Assembly (NCBI GenBank): GCA_043801935.1
Contig: JAZDLO010000235.1
Span: forward strand, 1 to 63,860
Length of the DNA stretch: 63,860 bases
Direction of reading: 5' to 3'
DNA from: JAZDLO01 sp043801935
GTDB lineage: Bacteria; Actinomycetota; Thermoleophilia; RBG-16-64-13
In this document: in pieces, positions 20,358 through 29,766 of the stretch
Position numbering within the stretch: position 1 is the stretch's first letter
How the letters are laid out: every line of letters begins with the position of its first letter
Position numbers and translations under genes: made by a program
Notes under the pieces: model-generated
What the model was told of the DNA's origin: nothing
Seen by the model: only the letters and a program-made list of their open reading frames with translations
Database searches by the model: none

Positions 20358-21772
20358 TGGGTGGAGGGCGTGCGAACGGATGGTCGGTCCCCCTGCGGCT
20401 ACGGTCTTTCTCGACGGAATTGGATCTTCCCCCCGGCACGGACGTTCTGCGCCTTCGGGAGCCGGAAGCCTTGCCCGATGTGCCGGCCGCGGTGTCGACA
20501 GCCCTCTCCGCCCCCATCGGCTGTGCGCCGCTCGCCGAACTGTGCCGGGAGACACGTGCGCGAAAGGCGTGGCCGTCGGTGGTGGTCGTGGTGTCGGACA
20601 ACACCCGCCCGGCGCCCTATCGGGGCGCGGACGGTATCCTCTGGCCCCTGCTCGAAGCTCTCCTGAGCGCGGGGCTAGCTCCCGAATCCGTAACGCTGCT
20701 GGTCGCCACGGGCACTCATCGGGTCCTCGACGACGCGGAAATGCGGGCCATGCTGGATGAGCGGGTGCCACGGGCCGGGGTGCGCCTCCGTTGTCACGAC
20801 GCGGGCGATCGCGAAGCGCTGATCCACGTCGGCCGGACCGAGCACGGGGTCGAGGTGTTCATGAACCGTGAGTATGTGGAGGCGGACTTCAGGGTCCTTA
20901 CCGGTGTGGTCGAGCCTCACTTCATGGCCGGCGCTTCCGGGGGCCGCAAGAGCATCTGCCCCGGGCTGTTGAACGTGGAGAGCGTGAGAGAGTTCCATGG
21001 GCCGGCAGTGTTGGCGGACGAGCGGGTCGCCGACCTCGTCCTCGAAGGCAATCCCTGCCATGACCTGTCCCTGGAGATCGCCCGCATGGCCAGGGCTGAT
21101 CTCATACTCAACGCGACCATCCGTCAGGACGGCAGGACGGCGGGTGTCTTCGCCGGGGAGATGGAACTGGCGCACCTCGCGGCGGTGGATCATCTGCGCA
21201 GCTTCGCCCAACTGCCCCTCAGCCGTCTCTACGACGTCGTCGTCACCCATGGGGGGCACGTCGGCATCAACCATTATCAGGTGGCGAAGGCGGCGACTGC
21301 AGCCGCGAGGGCGGTCAGGGAGGGGGGCTACCTGGTCGTGGTGGCGGACACCACCGAGCCCGACCCGGTGGGCACCGCGCCATACCGCAAGATGCTTCGA
21401 CTCCTCGGTGAGGTCGGTCCCGAAGAGTTCATGCGCTTGATCCAGGGGAAGAGGTGGGAGTTCGTCCACGACCAGTGGGAGGTGCAGGTGTGGGCCAAAC
21501 TGCTCGGTCGCGTTCCCGCCGGCAACTTCTTCTACTTCAGCCCGCAGACGCCGTTCCACGACTACGCGATCCTGCCGTGCGCGGACCCTGCGCGGTTTCT
21601 CTCGGAAGGGAGCGGAGCCGAGCCCGGAGAGGTGGTCGCGGGATTCGTGCGGGCTGCGGTCGCCAGGGCCTGCGAGGAGTCTGAGGCTATGCTGGGGCGT
21701 GAACCGGCGATCGCCTACCTGGCCGACGGCCCCCACTGCGTCCCTGTGAGCCTGGATCCTACCGGTACTTGA
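20357..21772 (+). CDS. larA: Nickel-dependent lactate racemase family protein (LarA-like)
   Basis: A 471-aa LarA-family (DUF2088) protein. SDNTRP (D81), ATGTHR (H121), EPHFMAG (H188), GGRKSICPG (K198) and REFHG (H214) line up with the D72, H108, H174, K184 and H200 positions of Lactobacillus LarA; the 10- and 16-residue spacings around the lysine match. In LarA that lysine binds the nickel-pincer nucleotide cofactor, so the site looks intact. Whether the substrate is lactate or another 2-hydroxyacid is unknown. No larB, larC or larE is nearby. The ATG overlaps the ABC-F stop by one base. Its 3' end overlaps the convergent M23 gene by 14 bp. Confidence 0.85.
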   Translation: MGGGRANGWSVPLRLRSFSTELDLPPGTDVLRLREPEALPDVPAAVSTALSAPIGCAPLAELCRETRARKAWPSVVVVVSDNTRPAPYRGADGILWPLLEALLSAGLAPESVTLLVATGTHRVLDDAEMRAMLDERVPRAGVRLRCHDAGDREALIHVGRTEHGVEVFMNREYVEADFRVLTGVVEPHFMAGASGGRKSICPGLLNVESVREFHGPAVLADERVADLVLEGNPCHDLSLEIARMARADLILNATIRQDGRTAGVFAGEMELAHLAAVDHLRSFAQLPLSRLYDVVVTHGGHVGINHYQVAKAATAAARAVREGGYLVVVADTTEPDPVGTAPYRKMLRLLGEVGPEEFMRLIQGKRWEFVHDQWEVQVWAKLLGRVPAGNFFYFSPQTPFHDYAILPCADPARFLSEGSGAEPGEVVAGFVRAAVARACEESEAMLGREPAIAYLADGPHCVPVSLDPTGT

Positions 21773-23117
21773 TCAGAGTGGGATAGGGGTTCACCGCCGC
21801 ACCGCCCCCGGGGTGTATCTCGAAGTGCAGATGGACCGCGCCGCCGCTGGCGTTCCCCGTGTTTCCCGCATAGCCGATTACTTGGCCGGCCGTCACCCGA
21901 TCCCCCTTGCCGACGCCGCTCTTGATCGATGACAAGTGCGCATAGTAATAGGTGTTGCCGTTATCGCCCTTAAGCCAGAGCGTGATGCCTCCCAGGCCCG
22001 AGTTCGTGGGGTTGGTGCTGCGGATGACCCCATCGACCACGGCGACAAGCGGAGTGTCGCGGGCGGTCATGATATCGGTGCCCTTGTGACTCCGTCCGCC
22101 CGAGCGTGGCGCCCCCCAGGTGTCGACGAAGCTGTTAGGTCCTTGCACGGGGAATACCCACCCGGCGCTTTTGTCGACGACAGGATCGGCCGCCTTGGGC
22201 TGCGTGGTCCCGCTCGAAGTGCCGCTGGTGGTGTTGGTGGTCTTGGCCTTCGTGGTGGCGGTGGCCGCCTTCTGCTTAGCTGCTGCCTCCTTAGCTGCCG
22301 CGGCTTTGGCTGCCGCGGCCTTGGCTGCCGCCTCTTTGGCTGCCGCCTCTTTGGCTGCCGCGGCCTTGCGCGCCTCCTCTTGGCGCCTACGCTCCTCCTC
22401 TTGAAGCGCCGCTACCCGAGCCCGGAGGTTATTGTAGTCGTCCTTTGAATCCTCCAAGGCCTGGAGCGTCTCCTCGGTGGCTGCCGCGAACTTCGCGGTT
22501 TCTTCTTGCTCCGCGGCCTTCGTGTCATTGAGTTCGGCGGCGAGCTGATCCAGCTCCGCGAGCCTGTCCCGGACGTCCGCCACGAGCTGACTGTCGTTCT
22601 GGGCGACGTGGCTCACCATGGCCAGCCGCTCGACGACTGCTCCCAGAGACATGTCGTCACCTGAGAACACCGCGCTCAGTACGTTCAGGGTCTCTGACCC
22701 CCGGTTCTTGTAGATCTCAGCGAGCCGGTCTCCGAGCCTGGCCTGAAGCTCGGCTAAGCTCTTCTGAGCTTTCTCCGTCTTGGCCTGCACCTCTTCGATG
22801 CGCATGCGCGTCTTCTCGAGACGGGTCTCGGCGTCGGCCTGTTTTTGGGCCAGTTTGTCCAGTCGAGCCTGCTCTGCCTTCAGCTCGGCCTTGGCTGCCG
22901 CGAGCTCCTCCTGGGCCGCCGCAAGGCTGGACGACGCGGCGGAAGCGGGACCGGGACCGAATACTTGTGAAGGGAGGACTGCGGCGAAGAGATTGCCGAA
23001 GAGTGCTGCGACCATCACCCATGCGGCGAGATGCGCTGCTCGTGACCTCAGGGCTGCGGATAGTCCTTGCGCCCGCAAAGAACCCGCGGCGCCCTTCCGT
23101 TTTACGTCAGGCGACAT
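21759..23117 (-). CDS. M23-family peptidoglycan endopeptidase with coiled coil
   Basis: A 452-aa envelope protein. A basic start and hydrophobic stretch (about residues 30-60) act as a signal peptide or anchor. Next is a long coiled coil (about 65-260), then an Ala/Lys-rich low-complexity linker, then a LytM/M23 domain at the C-terminus with zinc ligands in HKGTD and HLHFEIH. It should cut peptide cross-links in the cell wall; coiled-coil M23 proteins (EnvC, RipC-like) are usually controlled through FtsEX. ATG 23117 is preferred to an upstream start at 23258, which would put a long tail before the signal sequence. It converges on larA and diverges from yajQ. Confidence 0.87.
   Translation of the reverse strand: MSPDVKRKGAAGSLRAQGLSAALRSRAAHLAAWVMVAALFGNLFAAVLPSQVFGPGPASAASSSLAAAQEELAAAKAELKAEQARLDKLAQKQADAETRLEKTRMRIEEVQAKTEKAQKSLAELQARLGDRLAEIYKNRGSETLNVLSAVFSGDDMSLGAVVERLAMVSHVAQNDSQLVADVRDRLAELDQLAAELNDTKAAEQEETAKFAAATEETLQALEDSKDDYNNLRARVAALQEEERRRQEEARKAAAAKEAAAKEAAAKAAAAKAAAAKEAAAKQKAATATTKAKTTNTTSGTSSGTTQPKAADPVVDKSAGWVFPVQGPNSFVDTWGAPRSGGRSHKGTDIMTARDTPLVAVVDGVIRSTNPTNSGLGGITLWLKGDNGNTYYYAHLSSIKSGVGKGDRVTAGQVIGYAGNTGNASGGAVHLHFEIHPGGGAAVNPYPTLIKYR
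22276..22365. repeat. Six 15-bp tandem units inside the M23 linker
   Basis: Six imperfect copies of a 15-bp unit built on TTGGCTGCCGC, read on the minus strand as KEAAA/KAAAA-type pentapeptides between the coiled coil and the M23 domain. Copy number may vary between strains, which would change linker length without breaking the frame. Confidence 0.85.
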
Positions 23118-23269
23118 GCCAGGCAGTTTACCAGGGGAGGGCGACGGCTGCCACGCTGCCGCCGGGATCGGAACTACTGCGGCGGCTCTCGCCCCCGGGG
23201 GCTTCAACCCCCAGGTATCCACGCTGCGGTATGCTGAATCCCTACGCTTCTCGCACAAGGAGGAAGAGA

Positions 23270-23761
23270 ATGCCGTCCTTCGACATAGTCAGCCGCGTCG
23301 ACATGCAGGAGATGGACAACGCGGCCAACCAGGTGAGGAAAGAGATCAGGACCCGTTTTGACTTCCGCGGTTCGAAGAGTCAGATCGATCTGGATCGCAA
23401 GGAAGCCAGGATCCAAGTCCTCACCGAAGATGAGATGAAGTTGCGGGCGATCCGGGACATGCTCATCGCCAAGGCGGTGCGGCGTTCCATCGAAGCCGAG
23501 GCGCTCGTTTTCGGTCCGCCCGAGAAAGCCGGAGGCGACATGGTCAGGCAGACCATCACGATAACCAACGGCATCGATGTGGAGACAGCGCGCAAAGTGG
23601 TCAAGCTGGTCAAGGAGACAAAGCTCAAAGTGCAGGCGGCGATCCAAGGCGACGAGGTCCGCATCATCGGCAAGAAGCGCGACGATCTGCAGGACGTGAT
23701 CAGCGCGCTGAAGGAGGCCGATCTGGGCATGCCTCTGCAATTCGTCAACTATCGGGAATGA
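23270..23761 (+). CDS. YajQ family nucleotide-binding protein
   Basis: A 163-aa protein with the full YajQ pattern: PSFDIVSRVD at the start, NQVRKEIRTRFDFRG, and ITNGIDVETARKVVKLVK, ending in RDDLQDVISALK. Members bind nucleotides, and one Xanthomonas relative binds cyclic di-GMP; the role here is unknown. The ATG is set by an AAGGAGGAAGAG site. It diverges from the M23 gene across 150 bp and lies 13 bp before a hydrolase gene. Confidence 0.93.
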   Translation: MPSFDIVSRVDMQEMDNAANQVRKEIRTRFDFRGSKSQIDLDRKEARIQVLTEDEMKLRAIRDMLIAKAVRRSIEAEALVFGPPEKAGGDMVRQTITITNGIDVETARKVVKLVKETKLKVQAAIQGDEVRIIGKKRDDLQDVISALKEADLGMPLQFVNYRE

Positions 23762-23774
23762 AGAGGGCGGCTTC

Positions 23775-24527
23775 GTGAACGGGCAGCCGGCCGCGGGCGG
23801 GCACCCGCTCTTCTGGGGGGACGACCGCCTAGAGGGGATCCTCGAGTGGCCGGAGACGACTGAGGGGCGTGGGAGATCGGAAGAGCCCGCGCCCGGCGCG
23901 GTGGCCGGCGGAGTAGTGATCGCGCATCCGCACCCCCTCTATGGCGGCACCATGGCACAGCCGTTGGTGTATCGGGTCGCGCAGGCCTGCCTGAAGCACG
24001 GGATGGCCACTCTGCGCTTCAACTTCCGTGGGGTAGGTAGGAGTCGGGGGACATACAGCGGAGCGGAAGAGTATCGGGATGTGGAGGCCGCCGCCGCTTA
24101 TCTGCGGGGGGAGCTGGCCGGCTCGGCCGGGGATACGGGGCCCGGCGCGCACGAGCTACCGGTGGCCCTGGCCGGCTACTCCTTCGGTAGTGTCATGGCG
24201 GCCGTAGCCGCCGTGGGAGAGGTCCCGGTTCAGGCGTTGGCCCTTGTCGCCCTTGTCGTAGCGTGGGACGAGATGCCCCCTCAGTTCATCGAGAGGCTGG
24301 CCGCTTTCCGCGGGCCCGTGCTGGCCGTCTGTGGGGATCGCGATGATTTGGCGCCTCCGCGGGAAGCCGACCGGGTCTTACGTAAACTAAAGCTTGACTT
24401 TAGCTTGAGTGTAGTGCAGGGAGCGGACCATTTCTTCGAGGGCAGACAGCGAGAGGTGGGTGAGCGGGTCGCCGCCTTTCTGGATGCGGCCTTTGGTGGA
24501 CGCACGACTGCGCGCGGTGACTGGTAA
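23775..24527 (+). CDS. Alpha/beta hydrolase (COG2945-like)
   Basis: A 250-aa single-domain hydrolase. The nucleophile elbow is GYSFGS, the acid lies in CGDRDDLAP and the His in GADHFFEG; an HPHPLYGGTM loop and FNFRGVGRS near the N-terminal third are typical of COG2945. Substrate unknown. GTG start with a weak site, 13 bp after yajQ, so likely co-transcribed. Near its 3' end (about 24385-24412) there is a short A/T-rich patch unlike the rest of the gene. Confidence 0.82.
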   Translation: MNGQPAAGGHPLFWGDDRLEGILEWPETTEGRGRSEEPAPGAVAGGVVIAHPHPLYGGTMAQPLVYRVAQACLKHGMATLRFNFRGVGRSRGTYSGAEEYRDVEAAAAYLRGELAGSAGDTGPGAHELPVALAGYSFGSVMAAVAAVGEVPVQALALVALVVAWDEMPPQFIERLAAFRGPVLAVCGDRDDLAPPREADRVLRKLKLDFSLSVVQGADHFFEGRQREVGERVAAFLDAAFGGRTTARGDW

Positions 24528-24627
24528 TGGAGCCCATCCGGTTAGTTTCGACCGGCGGTGGGTAGCATCCGGAACAGTCAGGTTCCCACGGGAGCCTCTT
24601 GGAGAAAGAGAACCGAGGAGAGTACGT

Positions 24628-25200
24628 ATGAACATGAATGGCTCGAAGACCGAACAGAACCTCATGAAGGCATTCGCGGGCGAGTCGCAGGCCCGCAACC
24701 GGTACACCTTCTATGCGAAGGTAGCGGCCGAGGAGCATTACATGCAGATCGCCAACCTGTTCCTGGAGACCGCGGACAACGAGCGGGCCCACGCGTTCAG
24801 CTTCTTCAGCTTGCTCGATGGGGGCATGCCGGAGTTCACGGCGTCGTATCCCGCCGGACCGGTCCACACGACCGCCGAAAACCTGCTTGCAGCCGCTGAA
24901 GGCGAGTTGGCCGAGTGGGGGACGCTGTATCCTGATTTTGCTCAGACGGCGGAAGCTGAAGGTTTTAAGAAGGCCGCGGTCACCTTCCGCAAGGTCGCTG
25001 AGGTCGAGAAGTACCACGAGCGCCGTTACCGGAAACTGCTCGCCAACGTCGAAGCCGGCAAGGTATTCCGGAAAGACGGCCCCATCCTCTGGAAATGTCA
25101 AGAGTGTGGGTATGTCCATGAAGGTGACGAGGCTCCCAAGGTCTGCCCGGTGTGCACCAAGCCTCAACCTTACTTCGAGATGTACTGCGAAGCGTACTGA
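24628..25200 (+). CDS. Rubrerythrin
   Basis: A 190-aa classic rubrerythrin. The N-terminal ferritin-like four-helix domain carries the diiron Glu/His residues (FAGESQARNRY, ETADNERAHA, EVEKYHERRY). The C-terminal rubredoxin domain has two CxxC knuckles (KCQECGYVH and VCPVCTKP). It reduces hydrogen peroxide with electrons from reduced pyridine nucleotides through a redox partner, typical of organisms that meet oxygen only now and then. ATG 24628 follows GAGGAG; the upstream open frame is a shadow. A strong hairpin ends the unit. Confidence 0.95.
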   Translation: MNMNGSKTEQNLMKAFAGESQARNRYTFYAKVAAEEHYMQIANLFLETADNERAHAFSFFSLLDGGMPEFTASYPAGPVHTTAENLLAAAEGELAEWGTLYPDFAQTAEAEGFKKAAVTFRKVAEVEKYHERRYRKLLANVEAGKVFRKDGPILWKCQECGYVHEGDEAPKVCPVCTKPQPYFEMYCEAY

Positions 25201-25232
25201 TCGAGTCGAGCTAGGCACTCACCCGAAACATG

Positions 25233-25269
25233 GCGGGGCTCGGGGCGGGATGAACGCCCCGGGCCCCGC
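25233..25269 (+). terminator. Hairpin after rubrerythrin
   Basis: A 15-bp stem (GCGGGGCTCGGGGCG / CGCCCCGGGCCCCGC, one G-U pair) with a 7-nt loop, 32 bp after the stop. The T-run is weak (GTTCATTT), but the stem is very stable. Confidence 0.65.
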
Positions 25270-25367
25270 GTTCATTTCGCGCCCAGGTGGTCGCTTGGGG
25301 GACAGGGCGGCCAAGCTCGATCTTTCGTCGTAGTGGGGCTCCGGATGGCGGCCCATATGCTGCGGCC

Positions 25368-26021
25368 ATGTCCGCTATCCCGACAAGACGGCTTTTCGTG
25401 TACATCGCCGCGGGTCTTGTGGTGCTCGTGGTCGGGACGCTCGGCGTGGTCTCGATGCGCGGCGGGTCGGCCGCTTCGGCCGATGGTGTCACTATCCTCG
25501 CGGGTGATCCAAACACAGTTGCGATCGCTGCCGGGAGCCCAGGGCTCTCGGCAGCGACGACGAGCACCACACAGACGCCCGTGATCTACGTTCAGGTGGT
25601 CGGAGCGGTGAGGCGTCCGGGCGTGTATCAGGTGGCTCCCGACGCCCGCGTCTTCCAGGCGGTTGTACAGGCCGGGGGCTTCACCGACGAAGCCGACCAG
25701 CAGAGCATTGCCCTGGCCGCTCGACTCACTGACGGCTGCAGGGTGTATGTCCCCCGAGTCGGTGAACCTGCCGTGGACCCGGTCGTGTCGCCCGCGCAGC
25801 AGGCCGAGGGCGCAGGAGAAGCGGCTACGGGCCCGGTCTCACTCAACACAGCCACCCTCGCCCAACTTGACTCTCTCCCGGGTATCGGTCCCGCGATCGC
25901 CCAGGACATCATCGCGTACCGGGAGGCCCGAGGCCCTTTCACGTCCATAGACCAGTTGACCGATGTTCCCGGCATCGGCCCGGCGAAGTTGGAGAAGCTC
26001 CGTCCCCTGGTGGGGCTCTGA
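25368..26021 (+). CDS. comEA: ComEA-type competence DNA-binding protein
   Basis: A 217-aa membrane-anchored protein. A single hydrophobic segment lies at about residues 9-30, then a SLBB domain (YVQVVGAVRRPGVY), then a helix-hairpin-helix DNA-binding end with two copies of the GIGPA-type hairpin (LPGIGPAIAQDI and VPGIGPAKLEKL). It holds double-stranded DNA at the cell surface for uptake. There is no Shine-Dalgarno; a TATGCT -10-like box sits 6 bp before the ATG, so the transcript may start at the AUG. comEC follows by 12 bp. Confidence 0.92.
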   Translation: MSAIPTRRLFVYIAAGLVVLVVGTLGVVSMRGGSAASADGVTILAGDPNTVAIAAGSPGLSAATTSTTQTPVIYVQVVGAVRRPGVYQVAPDARVFQAVVQAGGFTDEADQQSIALAARLTDGCRVYVPRVGEPAVDPVVSPAQQAEGAGEAATGPVSLNTATLAQLDSLPGIGPAIAQDIIAYREARGPFTSIDQLTDVPGIGPAKLEKLRPLVGL

Positions 26022-26033
26022 TCGGTCAGCCGC

Positions 26034-28694
26034 ATGCCGGCCAAGCGCCATCGTGATCTGACCGGCCGGTTCGTTCGGCGGGTGGGGCTGGCGCGGACCA
26101 CGACGATCGCGGTCGCAGTCGGTCTTTCGCTCGCCGCCGTCGGCGGCGCGAGGCCCATGGTTGCGCTCATCGGTCTGATACTCGCTCTGTTAGGCGCCCT
26201 CGGGGGGCTCTTGATGTCGCGTCTTGTGTCTGCAGATGCAGACAGAGCTTCGCTCGTGGTCGTGGCTTCGGTGGTGCTGGTGGGGTTGTTCGGCGGATAC
26301 CTGGGGGGGAGCGCGCGGGTGATGGCGCTACTGGACAGCAGCCTCCAACGGCGGGTCGGAAGCACCATCACGGCGGAGCTGGTCATCACCGGCCAGGTAC
26401 GCTCCAGCGGCGGCTGGCAGAGTGCTGCCGCTGTCGTCAGGGGGCCGGGAGGCCTTTTCCCCGGATCGGGCGGCATCTCGGCCAGCGCAGCCGCCGCAAA
26501 GGGCGAAACCGTTCTACTCGAGATAGCCCCGACCGAAGGGCCGCCCGGTGTGACTCTGCGCCAGGGCCTGATCGTCGCTGTCGAAGGGACGATCCAGGCG
26601 CCGGAAGGGCCCTCTGCCTCCGGATTCGACCAGGCGGCCTACCTGCGGCATCAAGGCATACGGGTCGTTCTCAGCGCCGACGGCAGTGACATCAGCATCC
26701 TTGGACGCCGAGGCGGTATCTCAGGCTGGTTCGATCGGCTGCGGTCCTCTGCTCGGGCCCATCTCAGCCGGGGACCCGACGCGCGACTGGACGAGGTCCT
26801 GAAAGGGGTCGTCCTGGGCGAAACCGGCGGCATCGACAAGGGATGGCTTGAGGCTTTCCGACGCTCAGGGACGGCGCACATGTTGTCCGTCAGCGGCCTG
26901 CACGTGGCCAGCATCGCGGCCATCATGATCGGTCTCGCCAGGCTGGTGAGAGCATCAAGGGGGGTGGGTTTCTTGCTGGCAGCCGCGGCCGCCATTCTCA
27001 TGATCCCCTTCGTCGGGGCCTCCCCGCCCCTGGTCAGAGCGGCGGTAATGATCGTGGTCGTCTTGGCCGGCAGCTGGGCGGGAAGGCGGAGGGACCATTG
27101 GCAGGTGCTCGCTCTGGCTGCTGTCGTGGTGCTGGCGCTCAACCCGTTTGCCGTCTCTGACGTCGGATTCCAGCTTTCGTTTGCCGCTCTCGCCGGAATG
27201 CTCGCACTGGTCGGCCCTCTGCACAGGTCGTTGAAGCGTCTGCCAAGCGCTATCGGTTCGAATCTGGCGGTGTCTATCGCCGCGTCCCTCGGGACGGCCC
27301 CCGTCTCACTGTTGGTTTTCGACAGGACGTCTCTTATCGCGCCTCTGGCAAACCTGCTTGTCGTGCCCGTGTTACCGGTCATCACCGGGCTGGGGATGGC
27401 CGGCGTCTTTCTGGGATTCCTGTGGACTGGGTTCAGTACCGCGCTCGACACCCTGGCGGCCCTTCCCATGACTTGGGCGGTCCAGGTGTCCCGACTCCTT
27501 GCGTTCGCCCCCGTGCTGGACGTCCGCGATCTGGGCAGGGCCTTGCTAGCGGCGGGTGTAGGGGTCGCCGCGGTGCCGGCCGGCCTGGCCTTGACAGGCC
27601 GTGCGGTCGGCACCCCGTTCAACGTCCCCGTGCCGCTGTTCAAGCGATCCATCGGTTGGTTGCGCGCCCGGAGGCCGAAGAGTCGTCGTTGGGCCGTAGT
27701 GCTGGGAGTCGCGGTCGTGTTCGGTGGTCTTGCGCTCGGTGGCGTGGCCTACTCCCCACTCGTCCTCGGTCTGGAGACCGTGGCGACGCTAGCTCCGGGG
27801 AAAGGCTGGCCCGACCAGGTAGAGGTGCGGGTGCTGGATGTTGGGCAGGGGAGCGCAGTACTGGTGCGCACTCCTGGACATCGCGCTTTGCTCTTCGACG
27901 GTGGCCCAGCAGGTTGCGACCTGGCGCGACAGCTCCACACCTTGGGGGTGCGCAAGCTTGACCTCGTGGTGATATCGCACCCTCATGCAGACCATTTTGC
28001 CGGTCTGCTCGAGGCCGTCGACGGCCTCAAAATTGGTACGTTCGTCGACCAGACGGCTGTGGTGTCGGGCGGCCCCCCGGGAGGTTCTTCCGCACCCGGG
28101 ACAGTCCAGGGCCCGGCAGCGCGCACGACCAACGGGGCGCGGGAGGCAGCGGACTACCTGGAACTACGGAGACGCATCGCCATCAGAGGCGGCCGGCACG
28201 TCCAGGCCGGCACCGGGTCCTTGATCGATGTGGACGGCGTGGCGATACGGTTCTTCGCTCCCTCCCGGCCTGTGACTTTGGTCGACGGTCCCGATCCGTG
28301 GCAGGATCGATCCGGCCCTCCGACGGGGGACGAGTTGAACGACAGCTCTCTGGTGGCCGTACTCAGCGCAGGCAGTATCGAGGTTCTGATTCCCGGCGAC
28401 GCCGAGGCCGAGGTTCTGCAGGCCTACAAGCTTCCGCCCATCGACATCATCGTGGTGCCTCATCATGGCAGCCGGGGCGCGGTGTCGGGCAGGCTGTTGG
28501 AGGAATTGGAGGTGAAGGCGGCCTGCATCTCAGTGGGTGGGGGCAACTCGTTCGGTCACCCGGATCCCTCCACCATGTCGATGCTTCAGGCAGCGGTGGC
28601 CAGCGTGCTGCGCACGGATGAGGCGGGTTGGGTATCCTGTACCGTGAACGGGGATCGCGTGGTGCTGGCGACGGAAAGGAAACCCGGGCAGTGA
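26034..28694 (+). CDS. comEC: ComEC/Rec2-family DNA uptake channel protein
   Basis: An 886-aa polytopic membrane protein. An N-terminal DUF4131 region with hydrophobic stretches comes first, then the competence domain with many membrane segments (about residues 240-530; motif HMLSVSGLHV), then a C-terminal metallo-beta-lactamase domain from about residue 600 (VLDVGQGSAVLVRTPG, SHPHADHFAGL, HHGSRGA). It is the inner-membrane channel that passes single-stranded DNA; the C-terminal domain may be the nuclease that degrades the other strand. Full-length, no gaps. Its TGA overlaps the holA GTG by 3 bp. Confidence 0.94.
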   Translation: MPAKRHRDLTGRFVRRVGLARTTTIAVAVGLSLAAVGGARPMVALIGLILALLGALGGLLMSRLVSADADRASLVVVASVVLVGLFGGYLGGSARVMALLDSSLQRRVGSTITAELVITGQVRSSGGWQSAAAVVRGPGGLFPGSGGISASAAAAKGETVLLEIAPTEGPPGVTLRQGLIVAVEGTIQAPEGPSASGFDQAAYLRHQGIRVVLSADGSDISILGRRGGISGWFDRLRSSARAHLSRGPDARLDEVLKGVVLGETGGIDKGWLEAFRRSGTAHMLSVSGLHVASIAAIMIGLARLVRASRGVGFLLAAAAAILMIPFVGASPPLVRAAVMIVVVLAGSWAGRRRDHWQVLALAAVVVLALNPFAVSDVGFQLSFAALAGMLALVGPLHRSLKRLPSAIGSNLAVSIAASLGTAPVSLLVFDRTSLIAPLANLLVVPVLPVITGLGMAGVFLGFLWTGFSTALDTLAALPMTWAVQVSRLLAFAPVLDVRDLGRALLAAGVGVAAVPAGLALTGRAVGTPFNVPVPLFKRSIGWLRARRPKSRRWAVVLGVAVVFGGLALGGVAYSPLVLGLETVATLAPGKGWPDQVEVRVLDVGQGSAVLVRTPGHRALLFDGGPAGCDLARQLHTLGVRKLDLVVISHPHADHFAGLLEAVDGLKIGTFVDQTAVVSGGPPGGSSAPGTVQGPAARTTNGAREAADYLELRRRIAIRGGRHVQAGTGSLIDVDGVAIRFFAPSRPVTLVDGPDPWQDRSGPPTGDELNDSSLVAVLSAGSIEVLIPGDAEAEVLQAYKLPPIDIIVVPHHGSRGAVSGRLLEELEVKAACISVGGGNSFGHPDPSTMSMLQAAVASVLRTDEAGWVSCTVNGDRVVLATERKPGQ

Positions 28695-29737
28695 GCGAGC
28701 AGGCCATCGGCGCCGACGACAGGTCGGGTTCGACGCGAAACGGGTCAGCTTCGATGCGACAGGGTCCCGTTTCCACGCGTCCTCCGCTGAAGCCTGCCTA
28801 TCTCATTCTGGGTGACGATCTGCCCAAGGTCGAGCTTGCCCTGCGCCGGCTGAAGGCGCGGATCGTGGAGCAGTCGGGTAGCGACCTCAACATCGACGAG
28901 TTCGATGCGGCGGTGGATGGCGGCATCGAAGTGGTCAACGCCGCAAACACCCTGGCCTTTCTCGGGGGGACCAGATTGGTGCTGGTGCAGCAAGTGCAGG
29001 CGTGGCTCAAGGCGGACAAAGAGGCAGTCGCCGCTTACCTGAGGTCGCCGGCTCCCGATGCCTGCCTTGCTCTCGTGGCAGAGAAGATCGCCCCGGGGGA
29101 TCTGCTGCGCACGACCATGGAGAAGCATGGCGAGGTACTCGAGTTCCCTGCTCCCAAAGAGGGACGATTGCCCCAATGGCTGACGCAGGAAGCAGGTCGG
29201 TTGCACCTGAGCCTGGGCATGGAAGAGGCTCGATTCATGGTCCAGCGCTGCGGAGACAACCAGAGCATATTGCTGCGCGAACTGGAGAAGCTGCAGATCT
29301 ACGTCGACGGCCGGACGGTCACCGGTGATGATATCCGCCTTCTCACCACCGCCACGGTCGAAGCGAGCATCTTCGACCTTCTGGACTCGCTCGCTTTGGG
29401 GAGGGGAGCGGCGGCCTTCTCGGCGGCCGACGATCTGCTGGCGTCCGGGGAGCGGACCGAGGTGCTGTTCTACCGCATCCTCCGTCACTTCCAGAACTTG
29501 AGCCGGGTGGCGGCCCTCAGAGACGAAGGCATGAGCCGGGAGGCGATCCAGGCCGAGCTCAAGATGAAGGCCTTCCCCGTGCGCAAGCTGGTGGAGCAAT
29601 CGGCCCTGCTGGGTGCAGACGGGATCGCCCACAGGCTCGCGGTACTCGCCGACACAGACGCCCGCATGAAGGGTCTGGGGGCTCTTCCTGCGGAGATGGA
29701 GCTACAGATGTGTCTCGGCCGGCTGTTGGCCGCGTGA
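28691..29737 (+). CDS. holA: DNA polymerase III subunit delta
   Basis: A 348-aa HolA-like protein, the clamp-loader subunit that opens the beta clamp. It shows the family layout without a P-loop: an N-terminal YLILGDDLPKVELALRRLK region, a central lid segment, and a C-terminal helical collar (VLFYRILRHFQNLSRV). comEC-holA-rpsT is a common gene order. GTG 28691 overlaps the comEC stop and has a GGAAAGG site; a later ATG at 28754 would remove a poorly conserved Ser/Gly/Arg-rich N-terminus and cannot be excluded. Confidence 0.9.
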   Translation: MSEQAIGADDRSGSTRNGSASMRQGPVSTRPPLKPAYLILGDDLPKVELALRRLKARIVEQSGSDLNIDEFDAAVDGGIEVVNAANTLAFLGGTRLVLVQQVQAWLKADKEAVAAYLRSPAPDACLALVAEKIAPGDLLRTTMEKHGEVLEFPAPKEGRLPQWLTQEAGRLHLSLGMEEARFMVQRCGDNQSILLRELEKLQIYVDGRTVTGDDIRLLTTATVEASIFDLLDSLALGRGAAAFSAADDLLASGERTEVLFYRILRHFQNLSRVAALRDEGMSREAIQAELKMKAFPVRKLVEQSALLGADGIAHRLAVLADTDARMKGLGALPAEMELQMCLGRLLAA

Positions 29738-29766
29738 TTCGCGTACCGGCTCGGGCGGAACGGGCT

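Noticed and set aside
22276..22365. CRISPR-like or intergenic repeat array
   Set aside because: The 15-bp units have no spacers and code for an Ala/Lys linker in the M23 protein.
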